Shown piece after piece: positions 17,301 through 24,830 of a DNA stretch of 64,000 nucleotides. This DNA is from Murdochiella vaginalis (lineage in GTDB: Bacteria; Bacillota; Clostridia; Tissierellales; Peptoniphilaceae). Every line of letters starts with the position of its first letter. Within the stretch, counting starts at the first letter, position 1. A program made the position numbers and the translations under genes. The DNA lies in NCBI RefSeq assembly GCF_900119705.1, contig NZ_LT632322.1:186001-250000 (forward strand), written 5' to 3'. The notes under the pieces are model-generated. The model made no database searches, was not told the DNA's origin, and saw only the letters and a program-made list of their open reading frames with translations.

Positions 17301-17593
17301 CGTATCCTCCTTAATTAGTTCTAATACGTGAATATGTATTTGTCACACTTCTTCTGTTCAGAACGGCATTTCGACTCTACCAGTGCACCTTATTTACGCA
17401 AAGCCTCGTGCACCCTTTTGTCGACAATCTATCCAAGTGGATTGAGGGAAATCGTCTTCCCGTTGGTTGCACTACTCTTAACCTCGCTCGTCGGAACAAA
17501 TGTACAATGGTCATGGCGTCATATCCACTCTAGGCCGTTGATATTATTCCGTCTTTTCGATGCTACAATCGACGCCTCTCTCGAGCAACTATA
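17301..17593. other. Non-coding spacer, possibly decayed gene
   Basis: About 290 bases separate a small open frame from the FAD oxidoreductase. All three leftward frames are interrupted by stops, and I recognise no domain. A rightward frame is open here but has no ribosome site and no family resemblance. Given the intact promoter and strong ribosome site of the preceding small frame, this may be the eroded remainder of a first gene of the operon. Confidence 0.4.
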
Positions 17594-17764
17594 CTATCTC
17601 GCTCTCAAAACAGTTCCTTTCATCGACAGACGCCACATGTAAATTTTCATTTTATGCTGATTTGACCATAACTCTGTTACCGGCCAATCTCCGACGACAG
17701 CCCAAACATCTACTTCTTCAAACACGCTACTTCTATGCTTCATAACATCTGGCAGTCTGTCCAT
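17594..17764 (-). CDS. Small first open frame of the sugar operon, possibly truncated
   Basis: A 56-codon frame (MDRLPDVMKHRSSVFEE...) follows an excellent ribosome site, AAAGGAGG, eight bases before the ATG. It lies directly downstream of the leftward promoter and a LacI-type operator. The protein has no recognisable domain; aromatic residues are frequent (VVGDWP, ELWSN). It stops abruptly, with 290 bases of non-coding sequence after it. It may be the head of a gene that has decayed, or a small leader protein. Confidence 0.45.
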   Translation of the reverse strand: MDRLPDVMKHRSSVFEEVDVWAVVGDWPVTELWSNQHKMKIYMWRLSMKGTVLRAR

Positions 17765-17809
17765 TTTTTACGCCTCCTTTCCTTTTCCAGTTTTTATTAA
17801 TCAAATACG

Positions 17810-17819
17810 TAATCGATTA
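17810..17819. promoter_or_regulatory. LacI-type operator, TAATCGATTA
   Basis: A perfect ten-base palindrome with the central CG typical of LacI-family operators lies between the leftward promoter and the first ribosome site of the sugar operon. The divergent LacI-family gene is the obvious binder. Occupancy here would block transcript elongation or initiation of the operon. Confidence 0.6.
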
Positions 17820-17836
17820 ACATTGTTGTTATGATC

Positions 17837-17865
17837 AAATTACCATAGTTGTTCTTCCTTGTCAA
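17837..17865 (-). promoter_or_regulatory. Leftward promoter of the sugar operon
   Basis: Read on the - strand, TTGACA (17860-17865) and a weak -10, TAATTT (17837-17842), are 17 bases apart. The weak -10 is common in activated or catabolite-controlled promoters. The start of transcription would fall near 17830, placing the TAATCGATTA operator about 15 bases into the transcript. Confidence 0.6.
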
Positions 17866-17892
17866 TTTCAAAAACGCCTCTTTTATTGATTT

Positions 17893-17904
17893 ATTATCGA
17901 TAAT
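17893..17904. promoter_or_regulatory. Second LacI-type operator, ATTATCGATAAT
   Basis: This perfect 12-base palindrome with central CG lies midway between the two divergent promoters, 84 bases from the first operator (about eight helical turns). The pair could support repressor looping, as in other LacI-family systems. A third, imperfect CG-centred site (AATACAATCGTTTAC region, 17960-17975) lies just after the -10 of the regulator gene and could mediate autoregulation. Confidence 0.6.
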
Positions 17905-17928
17905 ATCAGCATTCTTTTCATGTTCATC

Positions 17929-17958
17929 TTGACAATCAATTTCTTTACCTGATATAGT
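17929..17958 (+). promoter_or_regulatory. Rightward promoter of the LacI-family regulator
   Basis: TTGACA (17929-17934) and TATAGT (17953-17958) are separated by 18 bases. A CG-centred partial palindrome follows at once. The regulator coding region begins about 75-100 bases downstream. Confidence 0.7.
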
Positions 17959-18032
17959 AAATACAATCGTTTACGCCTCTATGTTTCAAATGTTTACAGC
18001 TGCTAATAAATGCGTGAAGACAACTAAACCTG

Positions 18033-19067
18033 ATGAGTTGGGGGCAACAGAGCCTTATGAGAGCAAAAAGAAAACAGCCTAATATTTCAGACGTTGCGCG
18101 CGCAGCGGGTGTCTCAACTGCAACAGTATCACATGCACTCAACGGTACTCGCGCTGTTTCCGAGCATTCAAAAGCGCTCGTTATGAAGGCCATCAAGGAC
18201 CTCCAGTACACACCAAATGCTTTTGCTCGCAGCTTTCGTACAGGAAAGAAGAACATTATAGGCTTTATTGTTCCGGATATTTCAAACCAATTTTTCGCCC
18301 GCTTGATCGAAGCTGTTGAAAAAACCGTTTCAGCTGAGGATTATCACCTGATCATTGCAAACACACGTGAGAACAAAGAGCGAGAGTTGCAACATTTGCG
18401 CTATTTAACTTCTGGAGTTGTTGACGGAATCTTACTGGCATCCACCATGGAGCAGTACTGCGAATTTTCCGCTGTTCTTCCAGAATCCTTTCCTACAGTT
18501 CTTGTAGACCGCAATGTGGACGAAGCTCCGTTCTCCTCCGTGACGGTATCTGCATATCAATCCGTATATCGAAGCATTGTTGCGCTAATTGAACAAGGAC
18601 AACAGCGAATTGGTTTTATTACAGGATTAAGCCGCTTGAGCACCTCGCAAGAACGTCTTTCGGCATATCGCCAAGCCATGTCAGATTTCGGACTTACGAT
18701 CGAAAAAGATTTTATTCAATATGGAGATTCCATGGAACGCAGCGCCTGGATAAGTGCCAAACATCTTCTGAAAAAAAACTGCACTGCAATTGTGGCCTCC
18801 AATGGCTTGATGGGTACTACCGTCTATCATTGTCTGCACCAATGCGGTGTGGAAATCGGGCGAGATGTTGAACTAGTCTGCTTTTCAGATTTCGACTCCC
18901 CTCTTCTAGAATCATCGCCAGTGCGTTTGGTAGCGCAGCCGGTTGATGAACTCGGTAAAATAGCAGGCGAAGAAATTTTGTGCCGTATCAAAGATCACAC
19001 TGCTGAGAAAAAGCAAATCCTCCTCAGCAGCGTCTATCTGGGCGCACTGTCGCGCCATAACCCATAA
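18033..19067 (+). CDS. LacI-family transcriptional repressor
   Basis: An N-terminal LacI helix-turn-helix (PNISDVARAAGVSTATVSHALNG, about residues 16-38) precedes a PBP1-like effector domain with IGFIVPDISNQFFARL and VLVDRNVDEAPF. The length of 344 is normal. It probably senses the sugar imported by the divergent ABC system or its phosphorylated product. Two ATGs are possible, at 18033 and 18057; neither has a strong ribosome site and the shorter form would begin MRAKRKQPNIS, which is closer to typical family starts. It is followed 12 bases later by the VOC-kinase gene. Confidence 0.93.
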   Translation: MSWGQQSLMRAKRKQPNISDVARAAGVSTATVSHALNGTRAVSEHSKALVMKAIKDLQYTPNAFARSFRTGKKNIIGFIVPDISNQFFARLIEAVEKTVSAEDYHLIIANTRENKERELQHLRYLTSGVVDGILLASTMEQYCEFSAVLPESFPTVLVDRNVDEAPFSSVTVSAYQSVYRSIVALIEQGQQRIGFITGLSRLSTSQERLSAYRQAMSDFGLTIEKDFIQYGDSMERSAWISAKHLLKKNCTAIVASNGLMGTTVYHCLHQCGVEIGRDVELVCFSDFDSPLLESSPVRLVAQPVDELGKIAGEEILCRIKDHTAEKKQILLSSVYLGALSRHNP

Positions 19068-19079
19068 AAGGAGCTTATT

Positions 19080-20747
19080 ATGCGTTTACACTGCATTGAA
19101 TTGCCTGTCCCCGCACTCGATGTGGCGGGACGCTGGCTGGAATCTGTCCTCCATTTTCTTCCTGTCGGTGATGGCAGGCTCTTTGTCTGCGGAAATTGCC
19201 GCCTACGCTTGGTCGCGATAAAGGATAGTCTTCCTTTTTCTGCACCGGACGAGACTGTCGGAATCGAGCACATTGCCCTTGAGACTCCTGATGCTGAGGC
19301 CTTGCTACGCGATCTGCTTTCAAAAGGTCTTCCTCTTGAACACGACAACGGCCTTCCCTTTTTTTCTCCAAAGGTTTTTGGCACAGGTACAAAATATTTT
19401 AATCTGATCGCTCCCTTCGGAACAAAATTTGAGTTTTGTCAGCGACTTGACAAGACATATCCATTTTCTTCACCGCAAATCCTCGGGTTGGAACATATCG
19501 GTCTTTCCGTGCGAGATTTTGATTCCTCCCTAGAATATTATCTCGCACTTGGATTTTCTCCCTGTTTTTCACCTATCGAAAACGATACAACCCGAGGCCG
19601 TGTGCAATGTGTCTTTTTGCATGGCCCAGCACCTATAGAGTTGTACTGCTTTGAGGGTGCTGAGTCCTTTCCAGCCGCAGCCGCCATGCGTTCTGCTCGG
19701 CTGATATTTCGCGGTGATGCTGATCGCCATCTCATAGGTGCAAATGGCGAACATCTCCTTTGCGAAGCGGTTCCGAAATTTGACATTATTGCGCTCGGTG
19801 AATCATTGATCGACTTTGTTCCTGGCAGTGAACAAAACCCTGATAAGCTGTCATACGTTGGCGCTCCTGGCGGTGCGCCAAGCAACGTACTGACCGCCGC
19901 TTCACGTCTCGATCTGCAAGTCGCCTTTATCGGAAAAGTTGGTGACGACGTTTTTGGTAAAATGATTTGTCATTCCATGAAGCAAAACAATATTTGCACA
20001 GATGGCCTCCTTTTTAGCGAGGACGAGCCAACAACTCTGGCGTTTGTTTCCCTTGATGAGCACGGAGATCGTTCTTTTAGCTTCTACCGGAAATACAGTG
20101 CCGATTGCATGCTTCGCACAGATGAGCTACCACTGCCTCTCCTATCACAAGCAAACATTTTCCATTTTGGTTCGGTATCCATGACAGCTGAACCTGCTTG
20201 TTCCGCTACTCTGGACGCCGTGAAATGCGCAAAAGCAAAAGGCGCAACGATTGCGTTTGACCCTAATCTCCGTCTTCCTCTTTGGCCAAACACGGATGCT
20301 GCTCATCGCGCCATTTTCGAGGGGCTGGAATACGCTGATCTCGTCAAGCTCTCTGAAGAAGAGCTCGAATTCCTGACAAAGCATTCCGATCATGAGGCCG
20401 GAATGCGTGAACTAATGGAGCGATACCGCCTTCGAATTCTTGTCGTTACGCTCGGCGCCGACGGCTGCCTCTGCTTATGCAGAGGAGGTCTCCTCTTACG
20501 ACAGCACACCATTCCAGTCACCGTCATAGATACCACCGGTACCGGGGATGCCTTCTGGGGAACTTTCCTTTCAGAACTTCTACTTTGCGATAGCGTCAAC
20601 AAAATTCCTGATCCAAAAGTCTTACAACATATTCTTGGTGTTTCCTGCGTGGCTGGTTCGTTGACTGCAACCGCTTTTGGAGCAATCCCCGCCATGCCGG
20701 TTCCTTCCGAGCTCCATTCAGGAATGCTTCAGCTTTTTGAGCAGTAG
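19080..20747 (+). CDS. VOC-domain / PfkB sugar kinase fusion
   Basis: The 555-residue protein joins two unrelated parts. Residues 1-230 contain two VOC (glyoxalase-fold) repeats: GIEHIALETPDAEALL near residue 60 and GLEHIGLSVRDFDSSLEYY near residue 138, each followed by a beta-rich half-site. Residues 234-555 are a PfkB fructokinase: FDIIALGESLIDFVP, GGAPSNV, and catalytic TTGTGDAFWG with Asp490. AAAAGGAG precedes the ATG. Fusion of a VOC isomerase/lyase-like domain to a kinase suggests consecutive steps on the imported sugar: isomerisation then phosphorylation. I know of no characterised enzyme with this architecture. The two activities are inferred from fold. Confidence 0.88.
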   Translation: MRLHCIELPVPALDVAGRWLESVLHFLPVGDGRLFVCGNCRLRLVAIKDSLPFSAPDETVGIEHIALETPDAEALLRDLLSKGLPLEHDNGLPFFSPKVFGTGTKYFNLIAPFGTKFEFCQRLDKTYPFSSPQILGLEHIGLSVRDFDSSLEYYLALGFSPCFSPIENDTTRGRVQCVFLHGPAPIELYCFEGAESFPAAAAMRSARLIFRGDADRHLIGANGEHLLCEAVPKFDIIALGESLIDFVPGSEQNPDKLSYVGAPGGAPSNVLTAASRLDLQVAFIGKVGDDVFGKMICHSMKQNNICTDGLLFSEDEPTTLAFVSLDEHGDRSFSFYRKYSADCMLRTDELPLPLLSQANIFHFGSVSMTAEPACSATLDAVKCAKAKGATIAFDPNLRLPLWPNTDAAHRAIFEGLEYADLVKLSEEELEFLTKHSDHEAGMRELMERYRLRILVVTLGADGCLCLCRGGLLLRQHTIPVTVIDTTGTGDAFWGTFLSELLLCDSVNKIPDPKVLQHILGVSCVAGSLTATAFGAIPAMPVPSELHSGMLQLFEQ

Positions 20748-20789
20748 CAGATCTCTTTGCTATGAAGTTTCTATATTATAGTGATATCG

Positions 20790-20850
20790 TCCTCTTGTTG
20801 CGTCTACACGGACAAAATGGTATTATTTCCGTGTGATAACAACAAGAGGA
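20790..20850. promoter_or_regulatory. 61-base nested dyad at the AbiEi start
   Basis: Outer 11-base arms TCCTCTTGTTG (20790-20800) and CAACAAGAGGA (20840-20850) and inner arms ACACGGA (20806-20812) and TCCGTGT (20828-20834) share one centre at 20820. A TATTAT -10-like element lies just upstream. AbiEi antitoxins are known to repress their own operon through inverted repeats, so this is the probable operator. If transcribed, the ATG at 20817 would sit in the loop of the hairpin, which could also control translation. Confidence 0.75.
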
Positions 20851-21452
20851 GAAAGAAGTCGAATTATCAGTCTAAAATTGAATCGTATTTGCAAAAAAAC
20901 AATGGGTTGATCTCTTCTTCGTATTGCAAAAGTCGCGGCATTCCAACCGTCTATCTGACCCGATTGCACAGAAGAGGAAAGCTGCTCCGCCTGACAAAAG
21001 GACTTTATGGGTTGCCGGATGGCGGATATGATGAGCTCTTCGTTTTTCAACATCGTTATAAAAGCACGATCTTTTCCTATGAAACTGCTCTTTTCCTGTT
21101 GGGCGAAAGCGACCGGATTCCGCAGAGTATCGATGTCACGGTAGCCAATAGCTACAAATTTAATGAACCCCCGGCAAATCTGCTGATTCATTATGTAGAT
21201 CCAAAAATTATTTCTCTCGGTGTCCAATCTGTTCAAACGATGTTTGGTAATTCGGTCAAGGCCTACAGCTATGAGCGTGTACTTTGTGATTTCATCGCGA
21301 ATAAAGATAAAGTAGATGCCGAAAGTTATGTTAAAACGATTCAAGGCTATGCAAAGTATCAAAATAGAGATGTTCATCACCTTTGGGAGATTGCGCATGC
21401 CTTGGGCATTGAAAATCGTGTACGAAATATCTTGGAGCTGATTTATGAATAA
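20817..21452 (+). CDS. AbiEi-like type IV antitoxin / repressor
   Basis: The protein (211 residues from this ATG) has an N-terminal winged helix-turn-helix, with KIESYLQKNNGLISSSYCKSRG followed by a YLTRLHRRGKLLRLTKGLYG wing. The AbiEi C-terminal domain follows (SYETALFLLGESDRIPQSIDVTV, YSYERVLCDFI). AbiEi neutralises the nucleotidyltransferase toxin AbiEii and represses its operon. The start is uncertain: an earlier in-frame GTG (20781) lies too near the -10, and no classic ribosome site precedes 20817. It overlaps the toxin remnant by eight bases. The antitoxin frame is intact although its toxin is destroyed. Confidence 0.85.
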   Translation: MVLFPCDNNKRRKKSNYQSKIESYLQKNNGLISSSYCKSRGIPTVYLTRLHRRGKLLRLTKGLYGLPDGGYDELFVFQHRYKSTIFSYETALFLLGESDRIPQSIDVTVANSYKFNEPPANLLIHYVDPKIISLGVQSVQTMFGNSVKAYSYERVLCDFIANKDKVDAESYVKTIQGYAKYQNRDVHHLWEIAHALGIENRVRNILELIYE

Positions 21453-21767
21453 AGCAAATGTTCTCGCTCTTTGTCATAAGGTTGAGCAAAAAACAGGCCT
21501 TAGTTTCAATACGGTTCTGCTCTATTATTTTCTGGAAAGTATCTTAAAGCGTTTAACGGATGGGGAAAACAAGGATTCCTTTCGTCAAATGGTATCGCTT
21601 GATATCGCCATGGTGGATGTCATTACTCCTCTTTTTTGACGAGATGGAGCGCATACATCAAGAAAAATCGATATATTGGCGACCTCTCTATTGCAGAAAT
21701 TGTTGAAGGTTCAGTGAATTTGCTTGTATTAATGGAAGAATGCGAGGACGAAAGTGTAGAAGAATAA
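21445..21767 (+). pseudogene. Eroded AbiEii-type nucleotidyltransferase toxin
   Basis: The first 43 or so codons match the head of AbiEii (MNKANVLALCHKVEQKTGL, then LLYYFLESILKRL). The frame then jumps to SLDIAMVDVITP, which in intact toxins lies far downstream (usually SLDIATGDVITP), and stops at 21639. In a second frame, RWSAYIKKNRYIGDLSIAE to the stop at 21767 matches the toxin's C-terminal end. The catalytic core, including the GG-S and D-x-D region, is missing. Two internal deletions and a frameshift explain this. A normal toxin would be about 280-300 residues. Confidence 0.8.
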
Positions 21768-21797
21768 AAAAGTTTCGAACGAGCTTCTGTCGCGATT

Positions 21798-21826
21798 TTC
21801 CCATTTCCTTCCCTTTCCGCTATAAT
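21798..21826 (+). promoter_or_regulatory. Promoter of the riboswitch-ATPase unit
   Basis: TATAAT at 21821-21826 is consensus; a poor -35 (TTCCCA, 21798-21803) lies 17 bases upstream. The transcript would begin at about 21832, exactly at the start of the riboswitch aptamer. Confidence 0.7.
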
Positions 21827-21830
21827 AGAG

Positions 21831-21918
21831 CCCGAGGGAGTAGCTTGTGAATATCGAATCGTCAACCCGACATCCTAATGTTCGGTTCGAGACCTGTATA
21901 AACAGGTAAGCGAGACTC
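21831..21918 (+). promoter_or_regulatory. yybP-ykoY manganese riboswitch
   Basis: The leader carries the two conserved parts of this aptamer class. The 5' strand GAGGGAGTAGC corresponds to GGGGAGUAGC. A stem bounded by TCGAATCGTCAAC and GGTTCGA and a second hairpin ACCTGT-ATAA-ACAGGT lead into AAGCGAGACTC, the equivalent of AGCAAGACCU, where the metal-binding loops dock. The expression platform is probably the GC-rich hairpin at about 21918-21955. The class senses Mn2+ and turns on Mn2+ exporters. It lies about 90 bases before the ribosome site of a P-type ATPase. Confidence 0.85.
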
Positions 21919-22006
21919 AGCGCAGTTTTCCGGCGCAAATGGCATTTTGCCCGCGCGATGGGAAGTTTCGAAGAGAAGAACAATAACCGAACACAAAGGA
22001 GGTACC

Positions 22007-24751
22007 ATGGAGTGGTATCAAAAGTCCACCGAAGAGGTGGAAAAGGAGCTTAAAACCAGCCAAACGAAGGGTCTTGCACTGCGAGAGATCCCCGGGCGCC
22101 TCGAAAAATACGGGCCAAACAAGCTGAAGGAAGCGGAGAAAACGTCGCTGATCGAAAAACTCATCAACCAGCTGAAAGATCCTCTCGTACTCATTCTGAT
22201 TGCCGCAGCGATCATTTCCGCCCTCACCGATTCCGGCATTGAAGCCGTCATTATTATTGCGATCGTCGTTTTGAATGCGATTTTGTCCATCTATCAAGAG
22301 GGGAAGGCGGAAGATTCCGTCGCCGCCCTGCAAAAAATGAGCTCTCCCAACGCCAAAGCCATTCGCGACGGGCAATTGGTCAGCGTCAAAGCCGAAGAAC
22401 TCGTTCCGGGCGATTTGGTGCTGTTGGAAACGGGCGATATTGTTCCCGCAGACCTGCGACTGATCGAATCCTCCAACTTGCAAATTGATGAATCCTCCTT
22501 TACCGGAGAATCCGTTGCTGCCGAAAAACAAGCGAAATCGCTGTTTTCGGAGGAGCGCGGTATTGGCGACCGTGAGAATTTAGCCTTTTCTTCGACCATC
22601 GTCACGTATGGCCACGGCCGCGGCATTGTCACGACGACAGGTCACGATACGGAAATCGGTCAAATTGCCGATACCATTCAGTCGTATGAAGAAGAAGCTT
22701 CTCCCTTACAGAAAAAACTCAATCAGCTCTCCGGGGTATTGGGGCGCATGGTACTTGCCGTTTCCGCCTTTGTGTTTGTGCTAGGGCTTATCAGCGGTGA
22801 ACAGCCTTTACGCATCGCCATGACGGCGGTGTCGCTCGGCGTGGCAGCCATTCCCGAAGGTATGACGGCCGTTGTCACAATTGTGCTTTCCATCGGCATG
22901 AAGCGCATGGCGAACCGAAATGCCATTGTCAAAAAACTCTTGTCCGTCGAAACGCTCGGTACGACAACTGTCATCTGCTCCGATAAAACCGGAACCTTGA
23001 CGCAAAATGAGATGACCGTCACCAAGATTTTCGCCAACGGCCGCGATCTGGAAGTGACGGGCATCGGCTATTCGCCTGTTGGCGATCTGCTTTTCAACGG
23101 TGAAAAAATCACGACCGAAGACGATCGCATGCTAGAAACTCTCATCGTGATCGCTGCCTCCGCCAACGATGCCAAAATCGTGCCGGACGAACAGAAGGGC
23201 AACACCACCATCGGAGATCCGACGGAAGGCGCCCTTTTGACCATGGCACACAAAGCCGGCATCGTTCCGGAAGAGCTCGCCGCCCGCAGTCCGCGTGTGG
23301 ACGAAATTCCCTTTGATTCCTCGCGCAAGATGATGACCACCTTCAACGAGAATTACTTTGAGAATGCCATCGCTTCCTTTACAAAAGGAGCGCCGGACAT
23401 TGTTATCAACTACTGCAACCGCATTCTTTTGGACGGCAAAGAACAGCCACTTACCCCGGAAATCCGCCAGGAACTCTTGGCCAAGAACTCCGAATATGCC
23501 CGCCATGCTCTGCGCTGCCTAGCGTATGCCTATCGCAGCTGGGAAGAATTGCCGGAAAAAGAAAGACAGACACCGGAAAACGTCGAACGGGATATGGTCT
23601 TTGTCGGGCTGACCGGCATGATTGACCCGCCGCGTTCCGAGGCCAAAGCCGCCATTGCGGAAACCCGATCCGCCGGCATTACGACCATGATGATCACAGG
23701 TGACTATTTGGAGACCGCCTATGCTATCGGAAAAGACTTGGGCATTGCGGATCACGAATCCCAAGCCATCATGGGGGCGGAACTCAACGACAAGAGCGAA
23801 GAGGAAATCCGGGAAATCGTCAAAGAAAAGCGCATTTTTGCTCGCGTCTCGCCGCAGAATAAGGTACAAATCGTCGATGCATTAAAGGCAAACGGCGAAA
23901 TCACCGCCATGACGGGCGACGGCGTCAACGATGCACCGGCGATTAAGCGCGCCGACATCGGGGTTTCGATGGGAATCACCGGCACGGATGTCGCGAAAAA
24001 CACGGCGGAAGTCATTTTAACCGACGATAACTTTGCAACCATTGTGAATGCGGTGGAAGAAGGGCGCATCATCTACGCCAACATCAAAAAATTCGTCAAC
24101 TTTCTGCTTTCTTGCAACATTGGAGAGGTGATTGTGGTCGCTGCCGCTATGATTATTGACCTCATTCTGGTATTCTCTAACAGTGGCTTTCGCTTTCCGA
24201 CGCCGCTTTCTCCGATCATGCTGTTATGGCTGAATCTGGTAACCGATTCGTTGCCGGCGCTGGCTTTGGGCATGGAACCGGGTGAAAAGGGCGTGATGAA
24301 CGAGAAGCCGCGCGATCCGGCGGAAGCCATCATCGGCAAGAAGGAAATGTCCTCGATTATCGTGCAGGCGATAGCGATCGGGGTGGCGACGTTGGCCGCC
24401 TTCGCAATTGGCTATTTCTACTTTGGCCACGGACTCAGCGGCGAAGCGAAATTAGCGGAAGGACGCACCATGACGTTTGCGACCCTCATCTTGGCGGAAC
24501 TCTTCCGTGCTATGGCCGCGCGATCGGAAACGCAAACTATGGGCGAAATTGGCTGGTTCTCCAACAAGTCCATGAATATGGCGATCCTCATCGGCGTATT
24601 TCTGCTGTTGATCGTACTCTACATTCCCTTCCTCGCCTCGCTCTTCCATGTGTCGTTCATGACGCTTAAGGAATGGGTGCCGACACTGGTATTGGCCACC
24701 ATCCCCTTCTTGGCGACCGAGATTCATCAGGGAATGCGAGAGAAAAAGTGA
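22007..24751 (+). CDS. P2-type cation ATPase, probable Mn2+/Ca2+ exporter
   Basis: The 914-residue protein has the full P2A layout: an N-terminal cation-ATPase domain, an actuator TGES motif (SSFTGESVAAEKQ), phosphorylation DKTGTLT (Asp326), and hinge TGDGVNDAPAIKRAD. About ten membrane helices are present, with GVAAIPEGM in the ion-binding fourth helix. PEGM is the Ca2+/Mn2+-type (PMR1/SERCA-like) signature. It pumps divalent cation out of the cytoplasm. AAAGGAGG precedes the ATG. The upstream yybP-ykoY element argues that Mn2+ is the physiological substrate or inducer; specificity is otherwise not visible. Confidence 0.92.
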   Translation: MEWYQKSTEEVEKELKTSQTKGLALREIPGRLEKYGPNKLKEAEKTSLIEKLINQLKDPLVLILIAAAIISALTDSGIEAVIIIAIVVLNAILSIYQEGKAEDSVAALQKMSSPNAKAIRDGQLVSVKAEELVPGDLVLLETGDIVPADLRLIESSNLQIDESSFTGESVAAEKQAKSLFSEERGIGDRENLAFSSTIVTYGHGRGIVTTTGHDTEIGQIADTIQSYEEEASPLQKKLNQLSGVLGRMVLAVSAFVFVLGLISGEQPLRIAMTAVSLGVAAIPEGMTAVVTIVLSIGMKRMANRNAIVKKLLSVETLGTTTVICSDKTGTLTQNEMTVTKIFANGRDLEVTGIGYSPVGDLLFNGEKITTEDDRMLETLIVIAASANDAKIVPDEQKGNTTIGDPTEGALLTMAHKAGIVPEELAARSPRVDEIPFDSSRKMMTTFNENYFENAIASFTKGAPDIVINYCNRILLDGKEQPLTPEIRQELLAKNSEYARHALRCLAYAYRSWEELPEKERQTPENVERDMVFVGLTGMIDPPRSEAKAAIAETRSAGITTMMITGDYLETAYAIGKDLGIADHESQAIMGAELNDKSEEEIREIVKEKRIFARVSPQNKVQIVDALKANGEITAMTGDGVNDAPAIKRADIGVSMGITGTDVAKNTAEVILTDDNFATIVNAVEEGRIIYANIKKFVNFLLSCNIGEVIVVAAAMIIDLILVFSNSGFRFPTPLSPIMLLWLNLVTDSLPALALGMEPGEKGVMNEKPRDPAEAIIGKKEMSSIIVQAIAIGVATLAAFAIGYFYFGHGLSGEAKLAEGRTMTFATLILAELFRAMAARSETQTMGEIGWFSNKSMNMAILIGVFLLLIVLYIPFLASLFHVSFMTLKEWVPTLVLATIPFLATEIHQGMREKK

Positions 24752-24830
24752 TTCTTCGCCCGGTTCTTTCCGACGAAGAAAAATTCGTTACAAAAGCGGC
24801 ATCGCCGCAGGATTGACGAAAGGAGTTATC

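Noticed and set aside
17328-17642. A rightward 104-codon open frame upstream of the FAD oxidoreductase
   Set aside because: No ribosome site, no family resemblance, and it lies antisense to the leader of the sugar operon.
24752-24830. Possible purine riboswitch before purE
   Set aside because: Only a short TTCTTCG/CGAAGAA hairpin and GCGGC-ATC-GCCGC are seen; none of the conserved purine-aptamer loops is present.
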